Shown: one piece after another, positions 1 through 7,062 of the stretch | Layout of the letters: every line of letters starts with the position of its first letter | Position numbering within the stretch: the first letter of the stretch is position 1 | Origin: Chloroflexota bacterium | GTDB taxonomy: Bacteria > Chloroflexota > Dehalococcoidia > UBA1127 > JACQUN01 | Direction of reading: 5' to 3' | NCBI GenBank assembly: GCA_016210285.1 | Contig: JACQUN010000216.1 | Coordinates: 1-11,477 of the forward strand | DNA length: 11,477 nucleotides | Position numbers and translations under genes: made by a program | Notes under the pieces: model-generated | Told to the model about the DNA's origin: nothing | Database searches by the model: none | What the model saw: the letters and a program-made list of their open reading frames with translations, nothing else

Positions 1-13
1 ACCCTAATCCGCT

Positions 14-36
14 CGCCCTGAGCTTGTCGAAGGGCG
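14..36. repeat. Short imperfect palindrome of a dispersed type
   Basis: The arms CGCCCT (14-19) and AGGGCG (31-36) are perfect inverted repeats around an 11-nt centre. The pattern CCCTTCGACAAGCTC (read on the minus strand) resembles a small intergenic repeat I associate with many bacterial genomes; that is recollection, not a search. It lies outside genes, beyond the 3' end of the minus-strand operon. A weak terminator stem is the other reading. The rest of 1-71 shows no gene. Confidence 0.4.
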
Positions 37-71
37 GCTGGGAATATACATGTTTCTTCTGACTCAGGACA

Positions 72-166
72 CTAGCAGGCCGTTGAAAAAGGGGTGATCA
101 GAGGGGCGAAGCCCCTTTGACGGGGGTCTGGGGGATGGTCGAAAAGGGTTTTTCATCCCCTGCTAG
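72..166. mobile_element. MITE-like element with inverted ends, copy 1
   Basis: The left end (72-90) reads CTAGCAGG followed by a GTTGAAAAA segment. The right end (149-166) reads TTTTTCA then CCTGCTAG, so the ends are imperfect inverted repeats and the outermost CTAG could be a duplicated target (it fits YTAR, the target consensus of IS5-type elements). Inside is a 10-bp stem with a GAA loop (98-120), one G-T pair included. Positions 76-135 recur at 7409-7468 with one mismatch. No coding capacity is visible, so if mobile it needs a transposase elsewhere. The right end contributes the TAG stop of the PAP2-like gene. On the minus strand the stem is followed after 7 nt by five T, so it could also terminate the operon's transcript. 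Confidence 0.6.
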
Positions 167-753
167 GCGAGGTGGAAACGCTGGGCCAGGCGGAGCACCA
201 GGGTGGGCAGAGGTTCGATGGTCGCCAGGGCGCCGGAGACCAGAAGGGTTGCGGCCATCCCCAGCAAGGCCCCCGCCACGACGTCGGAGGGATAGGAGAC
301 CCCCGCATACACGCGGGAGAGCCCCCAGAGGCCAGCTCCCAGGAACGCCACAAGCCCCAGGGAGCGGTTCCCAGTCCAGATGCCAGTGGCCATGGCAAAG
401 CCCACCACCGCCGGGTTGGAGGGGAAAGAAGAGTCGGTGGGCATGTAGAACAGCAACTGAAGCTCATACTGGGTGAATGGCCTGGGGCGGAAAACGTAGT
501 GGTTCGCAATGAGCACCACCAGGCTGGCGAAGCCCATGCCGATGATTGCCCGCAACACCGCGCGCTGATGGCGCTCTCGAAGAGTGGGCTCCCTGCCGGC
601 AAACCACATGCCGAAAAGAAGCAAGGACAGGAGGACTGGCACGAGGTAGTCGCTCACGACCAACCTGGCGGCGGTATCCAGCCAGGGGAACCGTCCTACC
701 CAGCCATTGAGCCAGAGGAGGACCGCTGCGTCCGCTTGGGCCGCTGTCGCCAT
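163..753 (-). CDS. PAP2-superfamily membrane protein lacking catalytic histidines
   Basis: A 196-residue protein with the hydrophobic layout of PAP2 (phosphatidic acid phosphatase type 2 / undecaprenyl-diphosphate phosphatase) proteins: an LN...PWLD N-terminal helix, then about five membrane segments. The three signature motifs can be placed. Motif 1 keeps R91-P92 but has Asn84 for Lys. Motif 2 is PSNP (111-114) instead of PSGH. Motif 3 keeps S146-R147 and D157 but has Ser153 where the nucleophilic His belongs. By family knowledge both catalytic histidines are required, so this is probably a pseudoenzyme or a binding/structural protein rather than a phosphatase. The reading frame is intact. 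The ATG start has a GGAG/AGG stretch just upstream and overlaps the end of the preceding gene by 58 nt, suggesting translational coupling. Its stop codon lies in the MITE-like element. Last gene of the ilvE-plsY unit. Confidence 0.85.
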   Translation of the reverse strand: MATAAQADAAVLLWLNGWVGRFPWLDTAARLVVSDYLVPVLLSLLLFGMWFAGREPTLRERHQRAVLRAIIGMGFASLVVLIANHYVFRPRPFTQYELQLLFYMPTDSSFPSNPAVVGFAMATGIWTGNRSLGLVAFLGAGLWGLSRVYAGVSYPSDVVAGALLGMAATLLVSGALATIEPLPTLVLRLAQRFHLA

Positions 754-1148
754 AGCCTACCTACTCCGGTGCCCAGCGCCTGGAAGTACGTTGCCTCCTT
801 AAGCGCCTCGAGCCCCCATTGGACCACCCCCAATCCAGGGAGCCGGTGGCGGTTGACGAGGGAGGAGAGGATCAGCGTGGCCACGAGCGCGACGGCTGCC
901 CCCTCGGCGAACAGAGCCGACTGGCGGTTGCCGTCCAACCCTCCCTGCGTGTCCGGCAGATTGCGGGGGCCGGACCCGAAGAACCAGAGGAATCCCAGGG
1001 CGACGAACCCCAGCCCCAGGATAACACAGAGAAGAGACCTCTGGAATAGCATCAGGCCCCGAAGTCGGCTGTATGCAGCCACGACCTGGAGGACTCCGAA
1101 GCTGGCCAGAACAACCAGGATGAAATAGTCCATTGTCGTTTTACCCAT
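696..1148 (-). CDS. Small three-helix membrane protein, unknown function
   Basis: I do not recognise a named family. From the ATG at 1148 it is 150 residues, with three clear hydrophobic segments at about residues 8-27, 38-60 and 80-97. Between helices two and three is a polar loop with the motif RNLPDTQGGLDGN. The C-terminus is basic (RQRPKRTQR), consistent with a cytoplasmic tail. An ATG five codons later (1133) is an equally good start; a longer frame reaching 1244 would run back over the end of plsY and has no supporting signal. It sits 34 nt after plsY and overlaps the PAP2-like gene, so it is presumably part of the same membrane or lipid-related operon. Function inferred only from position. 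Confidence 0.7.
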   Translation of the reverse strand: MGKTTMDYFILVVLASFGVLQVVAAYSRLRGLMLFQRSLLCVILGLGFVALGFLWFFGSGPRNLPDTQGGLDGNRQSALFAEGAAVALVATLILSSLVNRHRLPGLGVVQWGLEALKEATYFQALGTGVGRLWRQRPKRTQRSSSGSMAG

Positions 1149-1182
1149 GGGCGCCAGGCCCGCCATTCGAGATTGTGATGTG

Positions 1183-1767
1183 CTAGGTGCTCCGTTCCTC
1201 CCTCGCCACCCTCCGCAACGTGATGAAGTGAGAGATGCCGACAATCACCGGCAAGGCCACTGAATAGGCCACGAAGGGGGTTGGAACCCCCATGTACCAC
1301 GCGACGAGCGGCAGCGGGACATACACGAAGGCGAAGGCGACCGTTGTGCTGCGTGTAAGGAAGAGGGGAACTGCCGCCACAAGTCCCAGAGGAAACACCA
1401 GCCGGGGAATCAAGAGGAGAAGCACACCGAGCGCGGTGGCGGCTCCGCGCCCCCCCCGAAAGCCCATGAAGACAGGCCAGTTGTGACCGGCCACCGCAAA
1501 GAACCCGCCCAGCATGGCTGCCCCATCGGTGTTGACCAGCGCTCTCGCTGCCAGGGCGGCCAGCGCCCCCTTGCCAATGTCTATGGTCGCGACGGTCAAA
1601 CCCGCCAGGTGGGAGACATGGCGCCACACGTTCTCGGCCCCCGGATTGTGGTCGCCCACCGCCCGGATGTCAAGGCCACGCAGGAGCCTCCCGGCCAGGT
1701 AGGCGGAAGGAAAGGCCCCAATGAGATAGCAGGAGCCCATGAGGTAAAGCCAGGGCAAGAAGCTCAC
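1183..1767 (-). CDS. plsY: PlsY-family acyl-phosphate glycerol-3-phosphate acyltransferase, divergent
   Basis: PlsY transfers an acyl group from acyl-phosphate to glycerol-3-phosphate at the inner membrane, the first step of phospholipid synthesis in most bacteria. The 194-residue length, about five hydrophobic segments and three loop motifs match the family: IGAFPSAYLAGR (residues 16-27), a GDHNPGAENV block (38-47) for the usual GSGNxGAxNV, DIGKG (63-67), and GHNWPVFMGFRGGRGAAT (94-111) for GHxxPxFLxFKGGKGVAT. The two Lys-to-Arg changes in the last motif and Asp-His for Ser-Gly in the second make it a divergent member; it could be a paralogue with altered substrate. AGAGGAG stands 5 nt before the ATG. 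Only 24 nt separate it from ilvE, so the two are probably cotranscribed. Confidence 0.85.
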   Translation of the reverse strand: MSFLPWLYLMGSCYLIGAFPSAYLAGRLLRGLDIRAVGDHNPGAENVWRHVSHLAGLTVATIDIGKGALAALAARALVNTDGAAMLGGFFAVAGHNWPVFMGFRGGRGAATALGVLLLLIPRLVFPLGLVAAVPLFLTRSTTVAFAFVYVPLPLVAWYMGVPTPFVAYSVALPVIVGISHFITLRRVAREERST

Positions 1768-1791
1768 GCCAACTCCTCTGGTTCCACCAAG

Positions 1792-2733
1792 CTAGACTGC
1801 CGCCAGCCGTGCGGGAACCGCCGGGGTGCACCAGTGGCGGTACTTGGGGTTCCTCCCGCGGATCGCCTGGAAGTAGATCTCCTGAAGGGAGCTCGCCACC
1901 GGCCCGGGCTCGCCGTCGGCGATCTTGCGATTGTCTATCTCTCCCACGGGGGTGAGATGCGCTGCCGTGCCCGTCAGGAAGACCTCGTCAGCCAGGTAAA
2001 GCTCACTTCGGCCGATGGGACGCTCCACTGTCTCCAGATTCAGCTCATGGCTAGCCAGTTGCATGACGCAGTCCCGGGTTATCCCGCCCAGAATATTGCT
2101 GTACATTGGGGGGGTGATGAGCACTCGGTCCTTGACAAGGAACAGGTTCTCCCCAGAGCCTTCCGCCACATGGCCGTCCTGGTTCAGGAGGATGGCCTCG
2201 TCATAGCCTGCCAGCACGGCGTCGGTCTTGGCCAGGATGCTATTGACGTACAAGCCGCTGATCTTCACCCGGGGCGGGATCATGGTCTCGTCCATGCGCC
2301 GCCAGGAGGCGGTAACACACCGCAGGACGCCCGCTTCCAGGTACTTGCCGAAGGGAACGGCGATGAGGGTGAAATCGTCCTCCAACTCGTGGAGCTTCAG
2401 GTTGGCCACCCGCTGCGCCGCCTTGAAAGCCAACGGCCTGATGTACAGGTCTTCTCGGAAGCCGCTGCGCTCCACCAACTCCACCGTGAGCCGCACCAGG
2501 TCGTCAGCAGAATGAGGGATGTGGATGCGCAGCACGGAGCATCCCTGGAGGAAACGGACGAAGTGCTCCCGTGGCCGAAAGATAAAGGTTACCCCCTCCT
2601 CTGGGTTCCAGTTGCCCCGGATCCCCTCAAACACGGCAGTACCGTAGTGCAGGGCATGGGTCATGACCCCGACCTTGGCCTCCGCCACGGGGATAAACTT
2701 GCCTCCAAAGAACGCCAGCGGTGTCGGCTCCAT
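1792..2733 (-). CDS. ilvE: Branched-chain amino acid aminotransferase (fold type IV PLP enzyme)
   Basis: Catalyses the reversible transamination of leucine, isoleucine and valine with 2-oxoglutarate. The 313-residue protein has the usual length. Landmarks: HALHYGTAVFEGIRG (26-40) at the N-domain, the PLP-binding Lys157 in RVKISGLYVNS, EGSGENLF (191-198) with the conserved Glu191, and a GGITRD segment for phosphate binding, followed by an FLTGTAAHLTPV substrate-pocket loop. Class IV relatives (D-amino acid aminotransferase, ADC lyase) are less likely given the YGTAVFEGIR and GTAAxLxPV motifs. AAGGAG is 7 nt before the ATG. First gene of a minus-strand unit with plsY and two membrane proteins; its leader is about 75 nt from the predicted promoter. 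Confidence 0.95.
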   Translation of the reverse strand: MEPTPLAFFGGKFIPVAEAKVGVMTHALHYGTAVFEGIRGNWNPEEGVTFIFRPREHFVRFLQGCSVLRIHIPHSADDLVRLTVELVERSGFREDLYIRPLAFKAAQRVANLKLHELEDDFTLIAVPFGKYLEAGVLRCVTASWRRMDETMIPPRVKISGLYVNSILAKTDAVLAGYDEAILLNQDGHVAEGSGENLFLVKDRVLITPPMYSNILGGITRDCVMQLASHELNLETVERPIGRSELYLADEVFLTGTAAHLTPVGEIDNRKIADGEPGPVASSLQEIYFQAIRGRNPKYRHWCTPAVPARLAAV

Positions 2734-2814
2734 GCCACCGCTCCTTTCCCAACCTCTCCGAAGGCTTGCCCTCCTCCGAGGCGGGGGAGTTACCCATGCT
2801 GGGAATTCTGTCTA

Positions 2815-2843
2815 AGTATACTCAACCGCGAGAGGGGACACAA
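2815..2843 (-). promoter_or_regulatory. Predicted sigma-70-type promoter of the ilvE unit
   Basis: Read on the minus strand: TTGTGT (2838-2843), a 17-nt spacer, and TATACT (2815-2820). The -10 box matches TATAAT at five of six positions and the spacing is optimal; the -35 box keeps only the TTG. Transcription would start near 2808, leaving about 75 nt before the ilvE ATG. No T-box or attenuator structure is evident in that leader. Confidence 0.5.
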
Positions 2844-2888
2844 CGGAGCAATCCACTGGCGGCATGCGGACCGAAAGGCAGGGCGTCT

Positions 2889-3323
2889 CTATCGCCTTTC
2901 CTCTCGGAAGTGCTGCTCCACCGGAGCCATGACCTGCCGGCGGGCCCGCCCGCCGCCCCGCACGGCGAAGAAGGCCCACTGAAGCAGCCCTACGAGGCCC
3001 CTGCTCTTGGGATGCCAGGTAATGGTCCAGCGGGTGGCGCCAGGGACCTCCTGGAACGTGTCCGTGCGGTCGGCCCAGTGAGAGTCCAGGGCCTCCATGA
3101 CCCTCCGGGACGGCGTCTCGAAGGTGCACCGCCAGCGCAGCCGCTCCTCCTCTTCCCCCTTCTCGTCTTGCACCGTATAGGTATTGCCGCTCTGCTCCAG
3201 GATGCGGCCATACTTCTGCTGGAAGGCCGCAGGGTCCGTGGGGCCGGCTGGGCCGTAGGCGGTGACGTAGGCATACACCTGCTCCCGCGGCGCCCGAATG
3301 ACCGCGGAGATACGCAGCCGCAC
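2889..3323 (-). CDS. SRPBCC-fold (START/polyketide cyclase-like) protein
   Basis: A 144-residue protein starting with GTG. The choice of start is well supported: GGGAGG lies 7 nt upstream, and it begins 4 nt after the TatD stop. The opening RISAVIRAPREQVYAYVTAY is the typical first strand and helix of SRPBCC lipid-binding domains. It is followed by alternating strands (TYTVQDE, RLRWRCTFETPSRRV, TRWTITWHPKS) and a long C-terminal helix ending in EQHFREERR. Such domains bind hydrophobic ligands in a deep cavity; no catalytic residue can be named. The C-terminal stretch around residues 112-130 is unusually basic and hydrophobic. Third gene of the MmgE/PrpD-TatD operon. Ligand unknown. Confidence 0.75.
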   Translation of the reverse strand: MRLRISAVIRAPREQVYAYVTAYGPAGPTDPAAFQQKYGRILEQSGNTYTVQDEKGEEEERLRWRCTFETPSRRVMEALDSHWADRTDTFQEVPGATRWTITWHPKSRGLVGLLQWAFFAVRGGGRARRQVMAPVEQHFREERR

Positions 3324-3327
3324 CGCT

Positions 3328-4095
3328 CTACCTCCCGATGAGGTGCGCCAGGTTCGCCGATGTGACGCGGGCCAGCGCCTCCAGAGGCATGCCGCGCACC
3401 TGGGCCACGTTCTCCGCAACCGTCGCCACCGTTGCAGGCTCGTAGCCCTCCGTCTGCTGGGAGTGAGCAGTGGAGTCCGTCTCCACGAGAAGACGCTCCA
3501 GGGGGCACTGCTGGATGACCTGGGCCATCTGCCCCTCGGGCCGCAGGGCACCCCTGCCCAGGGAGATGGAGAAGCCCAGGTCCAGGTAGCGCTTCATTTC
3601 CTCTACGTCCCCGTTGAAGCCGTGGATCAGGCCGCCCCGTGGTGGCACGCCCTCACGGCGGAGCAGCTCAACCAGCTCGGCATCGGCGCCGCGGCAGTGG
3701 ATGTTCAGCGGCAGGTCGAGCTCTTTGGCCAGGTGCACCTGGCGGGTGAGCACCTGGACCTGTCCCTCCCAGCGGTCAGCGTTGCGGTTCTTGTCTAGCC
3801 CCACCTCGCCGATGAACACCAGCCTCCCCTTGTCCATGCCCTTGCGGGCCATCCGCTTCAGGGTGCGGTAGCTCCAGTCGGTCATAGGGCCGGCAATCCA
3901 CCAGGGGTGAAGCCCCACGCCCGTAGAGACCATATCCCGGCCCTCGGCCTGGCGGAGAACCGTGGTGGAGGTGTCCAGGTCCACGCTCAGGGAGATGACC
4001 CGCTCTATGCCCTTCTGGCGCGCACGGGCAAGGGCCTGGTCAAGGGCCTCCTCTGAGTATTCGTAGAGATGCAGGTGCGCGTCGGCCAGCGCCAT
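3328..4095 (-). CDS. TatD-family metal-dependent hydrolase
   Basis: A 255-residue TIM-barrel amidohydrolase of the TatD type (metal-dependent nuclease or phosphoesterase activity is known for members). Metal-binding landmarks run in order: DAHLHL at residues 5-10 (His7, His9), GLHPWW, GEVGLD (the bridging Glu), NIHCRGAD, HGFNGD and ETDS near the C-terminus. All expected ligands are present, so it should be active. GGAGGG is 5 nt before the ATG, and 10 nt separate it from the MmgE/PrpD gene. The substrate cannot be read from sequence; TatD proteins function in DNA repair or degradation, but the operon with a putative dehydratase leaves a small-molecule role open. Confidence 0.9.
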   Translation of the reverse strand: MALADAHLHLYEYSEEALDQALARARQKGIERVISLSVDLDTSTTVLRQAEGRDMVSTGVGLHPWWIAGPMTDWSYRTLKRMARKGMDKGRLVFIGEVGLDKNRNADRWEGQVQVLTRQVHLAKELDLPLNIHCRGADAELVELLRREGVPPRGGLIHGFNGDVEEMKRYLDLGFSISLGRGALRPEGQMAQVIQQCPLERLLVETDSTAHSQQTEGYEPATVATVAENVAQVRGMPLEALARVTSANLAHLIGR

Positions 4096-4105
4096 CGCAG
4101 CCCTC

Positions 4106-5497
4106 CTACGTCAGGGTCCTTACAAACTCGCCTACGTCCCCGAACTCTTCAAGACGCTCGACCGCCGCAATGGCCTGCGGGATACGGTCTGCGGCGAGCA
4201 CCCCCTGGGCGCAGTCGGCGAACTTCTGGCCCAGCTCCTGGCGGGTCATGGGCTTCTGGGGGGTGCCACGGGAGACCTCCGCGATGCGCTCCAGGGCGTG
4301 GCCATCCGCCAGGCGGACCTGCACCCTGGCGCGGATGCGCTCAAACCCCCTGGCCTCCAGTTCCGCATCCTGGTACGGGTGCACCTTCGCCATCATAGAC
4401 CGGACCTCCGGGCTGCGGACCACCTCGTCCTTGAACTCTGCGATGCCGGCGCGGCGCCGCAGCGCAAGGATGCCCAGCATGAAGGGGATGCTGAACTTGG
4501 CCTCCAGGGCGTTCTGGGGCTCGCGGTAGCGCAGGGCCGCCAGGACATTGGAGGTGGTGCCCAGGCGAACCTCGGCGATCTGCCCGGATAGTACCTGGTT
4601 CTCAGTAAGCATGTCCAGCAGGGTGTCCATGGCAGGGTGGAGCAGGGAGCCACAGGGGTAGGGCTTCACTGACACACCTGGTTCCACAACGGACCAGGGG
4701 TTGCCCAGCTTCCCTCGGATGAAGCTGGGGTTGCAACCTCCTCCCAGGACCTGGAAGAACCCCCACTGGCCGTCCAGGGCGTTGGGGTCGGCGGTGTAGC
4801 CCAGGCGGGCCAGTCGCGCCGCCACGATGCCGCTTTCGGCGGCCGCACCAGCGTGGTAGGGCTTGGTCATGGTGCCAAAGTTGGCGCGTATTCCAGCCGC
4901 CTTGGAGGCAGCGATGCCCAGGGCCATGCGGGCCTGCCGCTCGTCCAGACCCAGCAGCACCGACGCGGCGGTTGTCGCTCCCAGGGGGCCGAAGGTGGCC
5001 GTGGAGTGGAAGCCGCCCTGGTAGTGGCGGGGATTGATGGCCTCGCACAGCTTGCACTCCACCTCGAAGCCGATGGCATAGGCCCGGAGCACGTCCCTCC
5101 CGCTGGTCCCCAACTCTTGCCCCAGGGCCAGGGAGGCCGCCAGCACCGGAACGGTGGGATGCGTCAGGAGGCCGTACACCCGGTCGGGCGACGAGGCGAG
5201 CTGGGTGTCGTCGTAGTCCATGGCGTGGCCGCTGACCCCGTTTGCCAGCGCCGCCAGGTGGGCTGGGGCGCGCAGGTCGCTCCCCAGGACAGAAGAGGGG
5301 CCTGGTGCCCCGATCTCCTTCAGGTGTGCCCGCAAGATGTGGGAGCATGGCTCGGTGGATCCAGCCAGCATCACGGCGGTGCCGTCCAGGACGCACCGCC
5401 TGGCCTCGGCAGCCACCTCCGGCGGAAGCGGTGCACTCCCCTGGCGCAGGATGAACTGTACAACCTCGGACGTGACGGTCGGTGCTTCGGAAGCCAC
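4106..5497 (-). CDS. MmgE/PrpD family protein (2-methylcitrate dehydratase-like)
   Basis: Family members dehydrate 2-methylcitrate or related tricarboxylates, or act as cis-aconitate decarboxylase or isomerase. Family features: an N-terminal helical domain with CVLDGTAVMLAGS and the block NGVSGHAMDYDDT, then FHSTATFGPLGAT, KPYHAGAAAESG, and VKPYPCGSLLHPAMD in the linker to the C-terminal domain. I use the GTG at 5497 (463 residues): AGGAGG lies 13 nt upstream. In-frame ATG (5548) and TTG (5575) codons lie in or before the predicted -10 box and would have to be translated from a different transcript. First gene of an operon with tatD and an SRPBCC gene. Substrate uncertain; with an aldolase and a hydroxyacid dehydrogenase nearby, a branched carboxylic-acid route is plausible. 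Confidence 0.88.
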   Translation of the reverse strand: MASEAPTVTSEVVQFILRQGSAPLPPEVAAEARRCVLDGTAVMLAGSTEPCSHILRAHLKEIGAPGPSSVLGSDLRAPAHLAALANGVSGHAMDYDDTQLASSPDRVYGLLTHPTVPVLAASLALGQELGTSGRDVLRAYAIGFEVECKLCEAINPRHYQGGFHSTATFGPLGATTAASVLLGLDERQARMALGIAASKAAGIRANFGTMTKPYHAGAAAESGIVAARLARLGYTADPNALDGQWGFFQVLGGGCNPSFIRGKLGNPWSVVEPGVSVKPYPCGSLLHPAMDTLLDMLTENQVLSGQIAEVRLGTTSNVLAALRYREPQNALEAKFSIPFMLGILALRRRAGIAEFKDEVVRSPEVRSMMAKVHPYQDAELEARGFERIRARVQVRLADGHALERIAEVSRGTPQKPMTRQELGQKFADCAQGVLAADRIPQAIAAVERLEEFGDVGEFVRTLT

Positions 5498-5538
5498 GGT
5501 CTTGGCGAGACCTCCTTGTTTGGAGTAAGCTCGTGGGG

Positions 5539-5548
5539 AGTATAGCAT
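5539..5548. promoter_or_regulatory. Overlapping divergent -10 elements (possible bidirectional promoter)
   Basis: On the minus strand this reads ATGCTATACT: TATACT (5539-5544) preceded by TGC, an extended -10, for the MmgE/PrpD operon. On the plus strand the same bases contain TATAGCAT (5541-5548), a weaker -10 for the Nudix gene whose ATG is only about 20 nt downstream. The 9-nt core TATAGCATA reads TATGCTATA on the other strand, so it is close to symmetric. No good -35 is visible in either direction. Confidence 0.45.
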
Positions 5549-5568
5549 AGGGATTGTCCCGACAGCGT

Positions 5569-6081
5569 ATGGCAACAGAACTGCACTTCTGCCCGCAGTG
5601 CGGCGGGCGAATCGAGCGGCGTCGAGTGGAAGACCGGGAGCAGCCCGTCTGTACCCGGTGTGGCCTGGTGCTCTATCTGGACCCCAAGCTGGTGGCCGCC
5701 GCCATCATCGTTCGGGATGGGAGGGTGCTGCTGGTCCAGCGCAACAACAATCCAGGGATGGGGCTCTGGGCTCTGCCCGGCGGCTACGTGAACCGGGGTG
5801 AGGCCATCGAGGAGGCCGTGTGCCGGGAGACTCTCGAGGAGACGGGGCTGGCTGTGAAGGTGCAGGGACTGGTGGGCCTCTACTCAGAGGCGGGAAACCC
5901 GGTGGTGCTGGCCGCCTACGCGGTTGCCCCAGTCGGCGGCCTGTTGACCAACAGCTCACCCGAAGTACAGGCTCTAGCCTTTTTCCCGCTGGACGCCCTC
6001 CCGCCGCTGGCCTTCCCCAGGGATGGGCGGATCCTGGGGGACTGGCAACGCCTGATGGAAAGGCAGCGGGAGGCGCCCTGA
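5569..6081 (+). CDS. Nudix hydrolase with N-terminal zinc ribbon
   Basis: A 170-residue protein. Residues 8-31 form a CPQC...CTRC zinc ribbon (Cys8, Cys11, Cys28, Cys31). Residues 43-160 are a Nudix domain with the complete box G72-x5-E78-x7-R86-E87-T-L-E90-E91-T-G-L94, which binds Mg2+ and hydrolyses nucleoside diphosphates linked to another moiety. This architecture recalls the NADH pyrophosphatase (NudC) and ADP-ribose pyrophosphatase-like groups, but the NudC downstream motif SQPWPFPxS is absent, so a NAD(H) substrate is not supported. The ATG is preferred over an upstream TTG (5554). There is no strong ribosome-binding site, so translation may be leaderless or from a very short leader. 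Divergent from the MmgE/PrpD operon. Confidence 0.9.
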   Translation: MATELHFCPQCGGRIERRRVEDREQPVCTRCGLVLYLDPKLVAAAIIVRDGRVLLVQRNNNPGMGLWALPGGYVNRGEAIEEAVCRETLEETGLAVKVQGLVGLYSEAGNPVVLAAYAVAPVGGLLTNSSPEVQALAFFPLDALPPLAFPRDGRILGDWQRLMERQREAP

Positions 6082-6145
6082 GCGCCCCCTTCCGCCGTGG
6101 GAACCCTTCCTCGCGAAGCGGGGAGTTTCCTGCGCCGGGAGGGAG

Positions 6146-7045
6146 TCAGGGCCGCTTCTCCGGCAGCCGGGCCTGAACCCCTGCCAGCTTCTCCAGGGCC
6201 TTGATGTAGGCCTGCGTGCCCTCCTCCCCCAGGCCCTCCCGCTCCACGGCGCGGTAGAGCTGGTGCACGATGGGCGTGGTGAGGAGGGGGAGCTGCATCT
6301 CCCGTGCGGCGTCCAGGATGAGGCGCAGGTCCTTCTGCTGGAGCTTGACCATGAATCCGGGGGCGAAGTCCCCTTTCAGGATGCGCGGGCCCAGGTTCTC
6401 CAGTTGCCAGGACTGGGCGGCCCCGCCGCCGATGGCCTGGAGGGTGGCCTCCAGGTCGGCGCCGGCCCGTGCGGCAAAGAGAAGCCCTTCGCTGACGGCC
6501 GCCAGGGTCCCTGCCACCACAATCTGGTTCACCAGCTTCACCGTCTGCCCCATGCCGTGGCCGCCGCAGTAGGTGATGCGCTTGCCCAGGGCCTGGAACA
6601 CCGGCAGGCAGCGCTGGAACACCTCCTGCTCGCCACCGACCATGATGGAGAGGGAGGCGTTCTGGGCGCCCCAGACGCCGCCGCTGACCGGAGCGTCCAG
6701 CAGATGCACCCCCTGCTTCTGAAGGCGGGCGGCGATGGAGCGGGTGACCGAGGGCGAGATAGTGCTCATGTCAATGACCACGGAGCCAGGCCTTGCCCCG
6801 TGGAGCACCCCCTGGGACCCCAGAACCACCGCCTCCACGTCCGGGGAGTCGGTGACCATGGTGATGGTGACCTCAACCTGAGCCGCCACCTCCTGGGGTG
6901 AGCTTGCTGTCATCCCACCGTCTCGGACCAGGGCCGCCAGCCTGGAGGCGGTGCGGTTCCAGGCCACCACCTGGTGCCCTGCCTTCAGGAGGTTGCGGCT
7001 GATGGGGGCACCCATCAGTCCAAGGCCGATGAACCCGATGCGCAT
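6146..7045 (-). CDS. Beta-hydroxyacid dehydrogenase (3-hydroxyisobutyrate dehydrogenase family)
   Basis: A 299-residue NAD(P)-dependent oxidoreductase. An N-terminal Rossmann motif GFIGLGLMGAP (4-14) opens the fold. Then come the substrate-binding DAPVSGGVWGA (117-127), the catalytic Lys170 in GMGQTVKLVNQ with Asn173 nearby, and the C-terminal KDL (238-240). All active residues are present. Members oxidise 3-hydroxyisobutyrate or reduce tartronate semialdehyde (GarR/GlxR); sequence alone does not decide. AAGGAG lies 7 nt before the ATG, and it follows the pterin dehydratase gene after 17 nt, so they are cotranscribed. Tartronate semialdehyde reductase would fit a neighbouring HpcH/HpaI aldolase (the glucarate route pairs these), but this is inference. 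Confidence 0.93.
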   Translation of the reverse strand: MRIGFIGLGLMGAPISRNLLKAGHQVVAWNRTASRLAALVRDGGMTASSPQEVAAQVEVTITMVTDSPDVEAVVLGSQGVLHGARPGSVVIDMSTISPSVTRSIAARLQKQGVHLLDAPVSGGVWGAQNASLSIMVGGEQEVFQRCLPVFQALGKRITYCGGHGMGQTVKLVNQIVVAGTLAAVSEGLLFAARAGADLEATLQAIGGGAAQSWQLENLGPRILKGDFAPGFMVKLQQKDLRLILDAAREMQLPLLTTPIVHQLYRAVEREGLGEEGTQAYIKALEKLAGVQARLPEKRP

Positions 7046-7062
7046 GGCAATGCTCCTTGCGC

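Noticed and set aside
98..120. Classical intrinsic terminator for the PAP2 operon
   Set aside because: The stem is good, but the T run begins 7 nt after it, and the stem belongs to a dispersed repeat; kept only as a possibility within the repeat entry.
172..1128. A 318-codon plus-strand frame opposite the PAP2-like and membrane protein genes
   Set aside because: Its product is an improbable Arg/Pro/Gly-rich string, while the minus strand gives proper membrane segments.
2734..2814. T-box or amino-acid attenuator before ilvE
   Set aside because: The leader is only about 75 nt, lacks a leader peptide rich in branched-chain codons, and shows no terminator/antiterminator pair.
1483..2982. A 499-codon open frame on the plus strand opposite plsY and ilvE
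   Set aside because: The opposite strand carries complete PlsY and aminotransferase motifs with ribosome sites; the plus frame has no recognisable domain and is a by-product of high GC.
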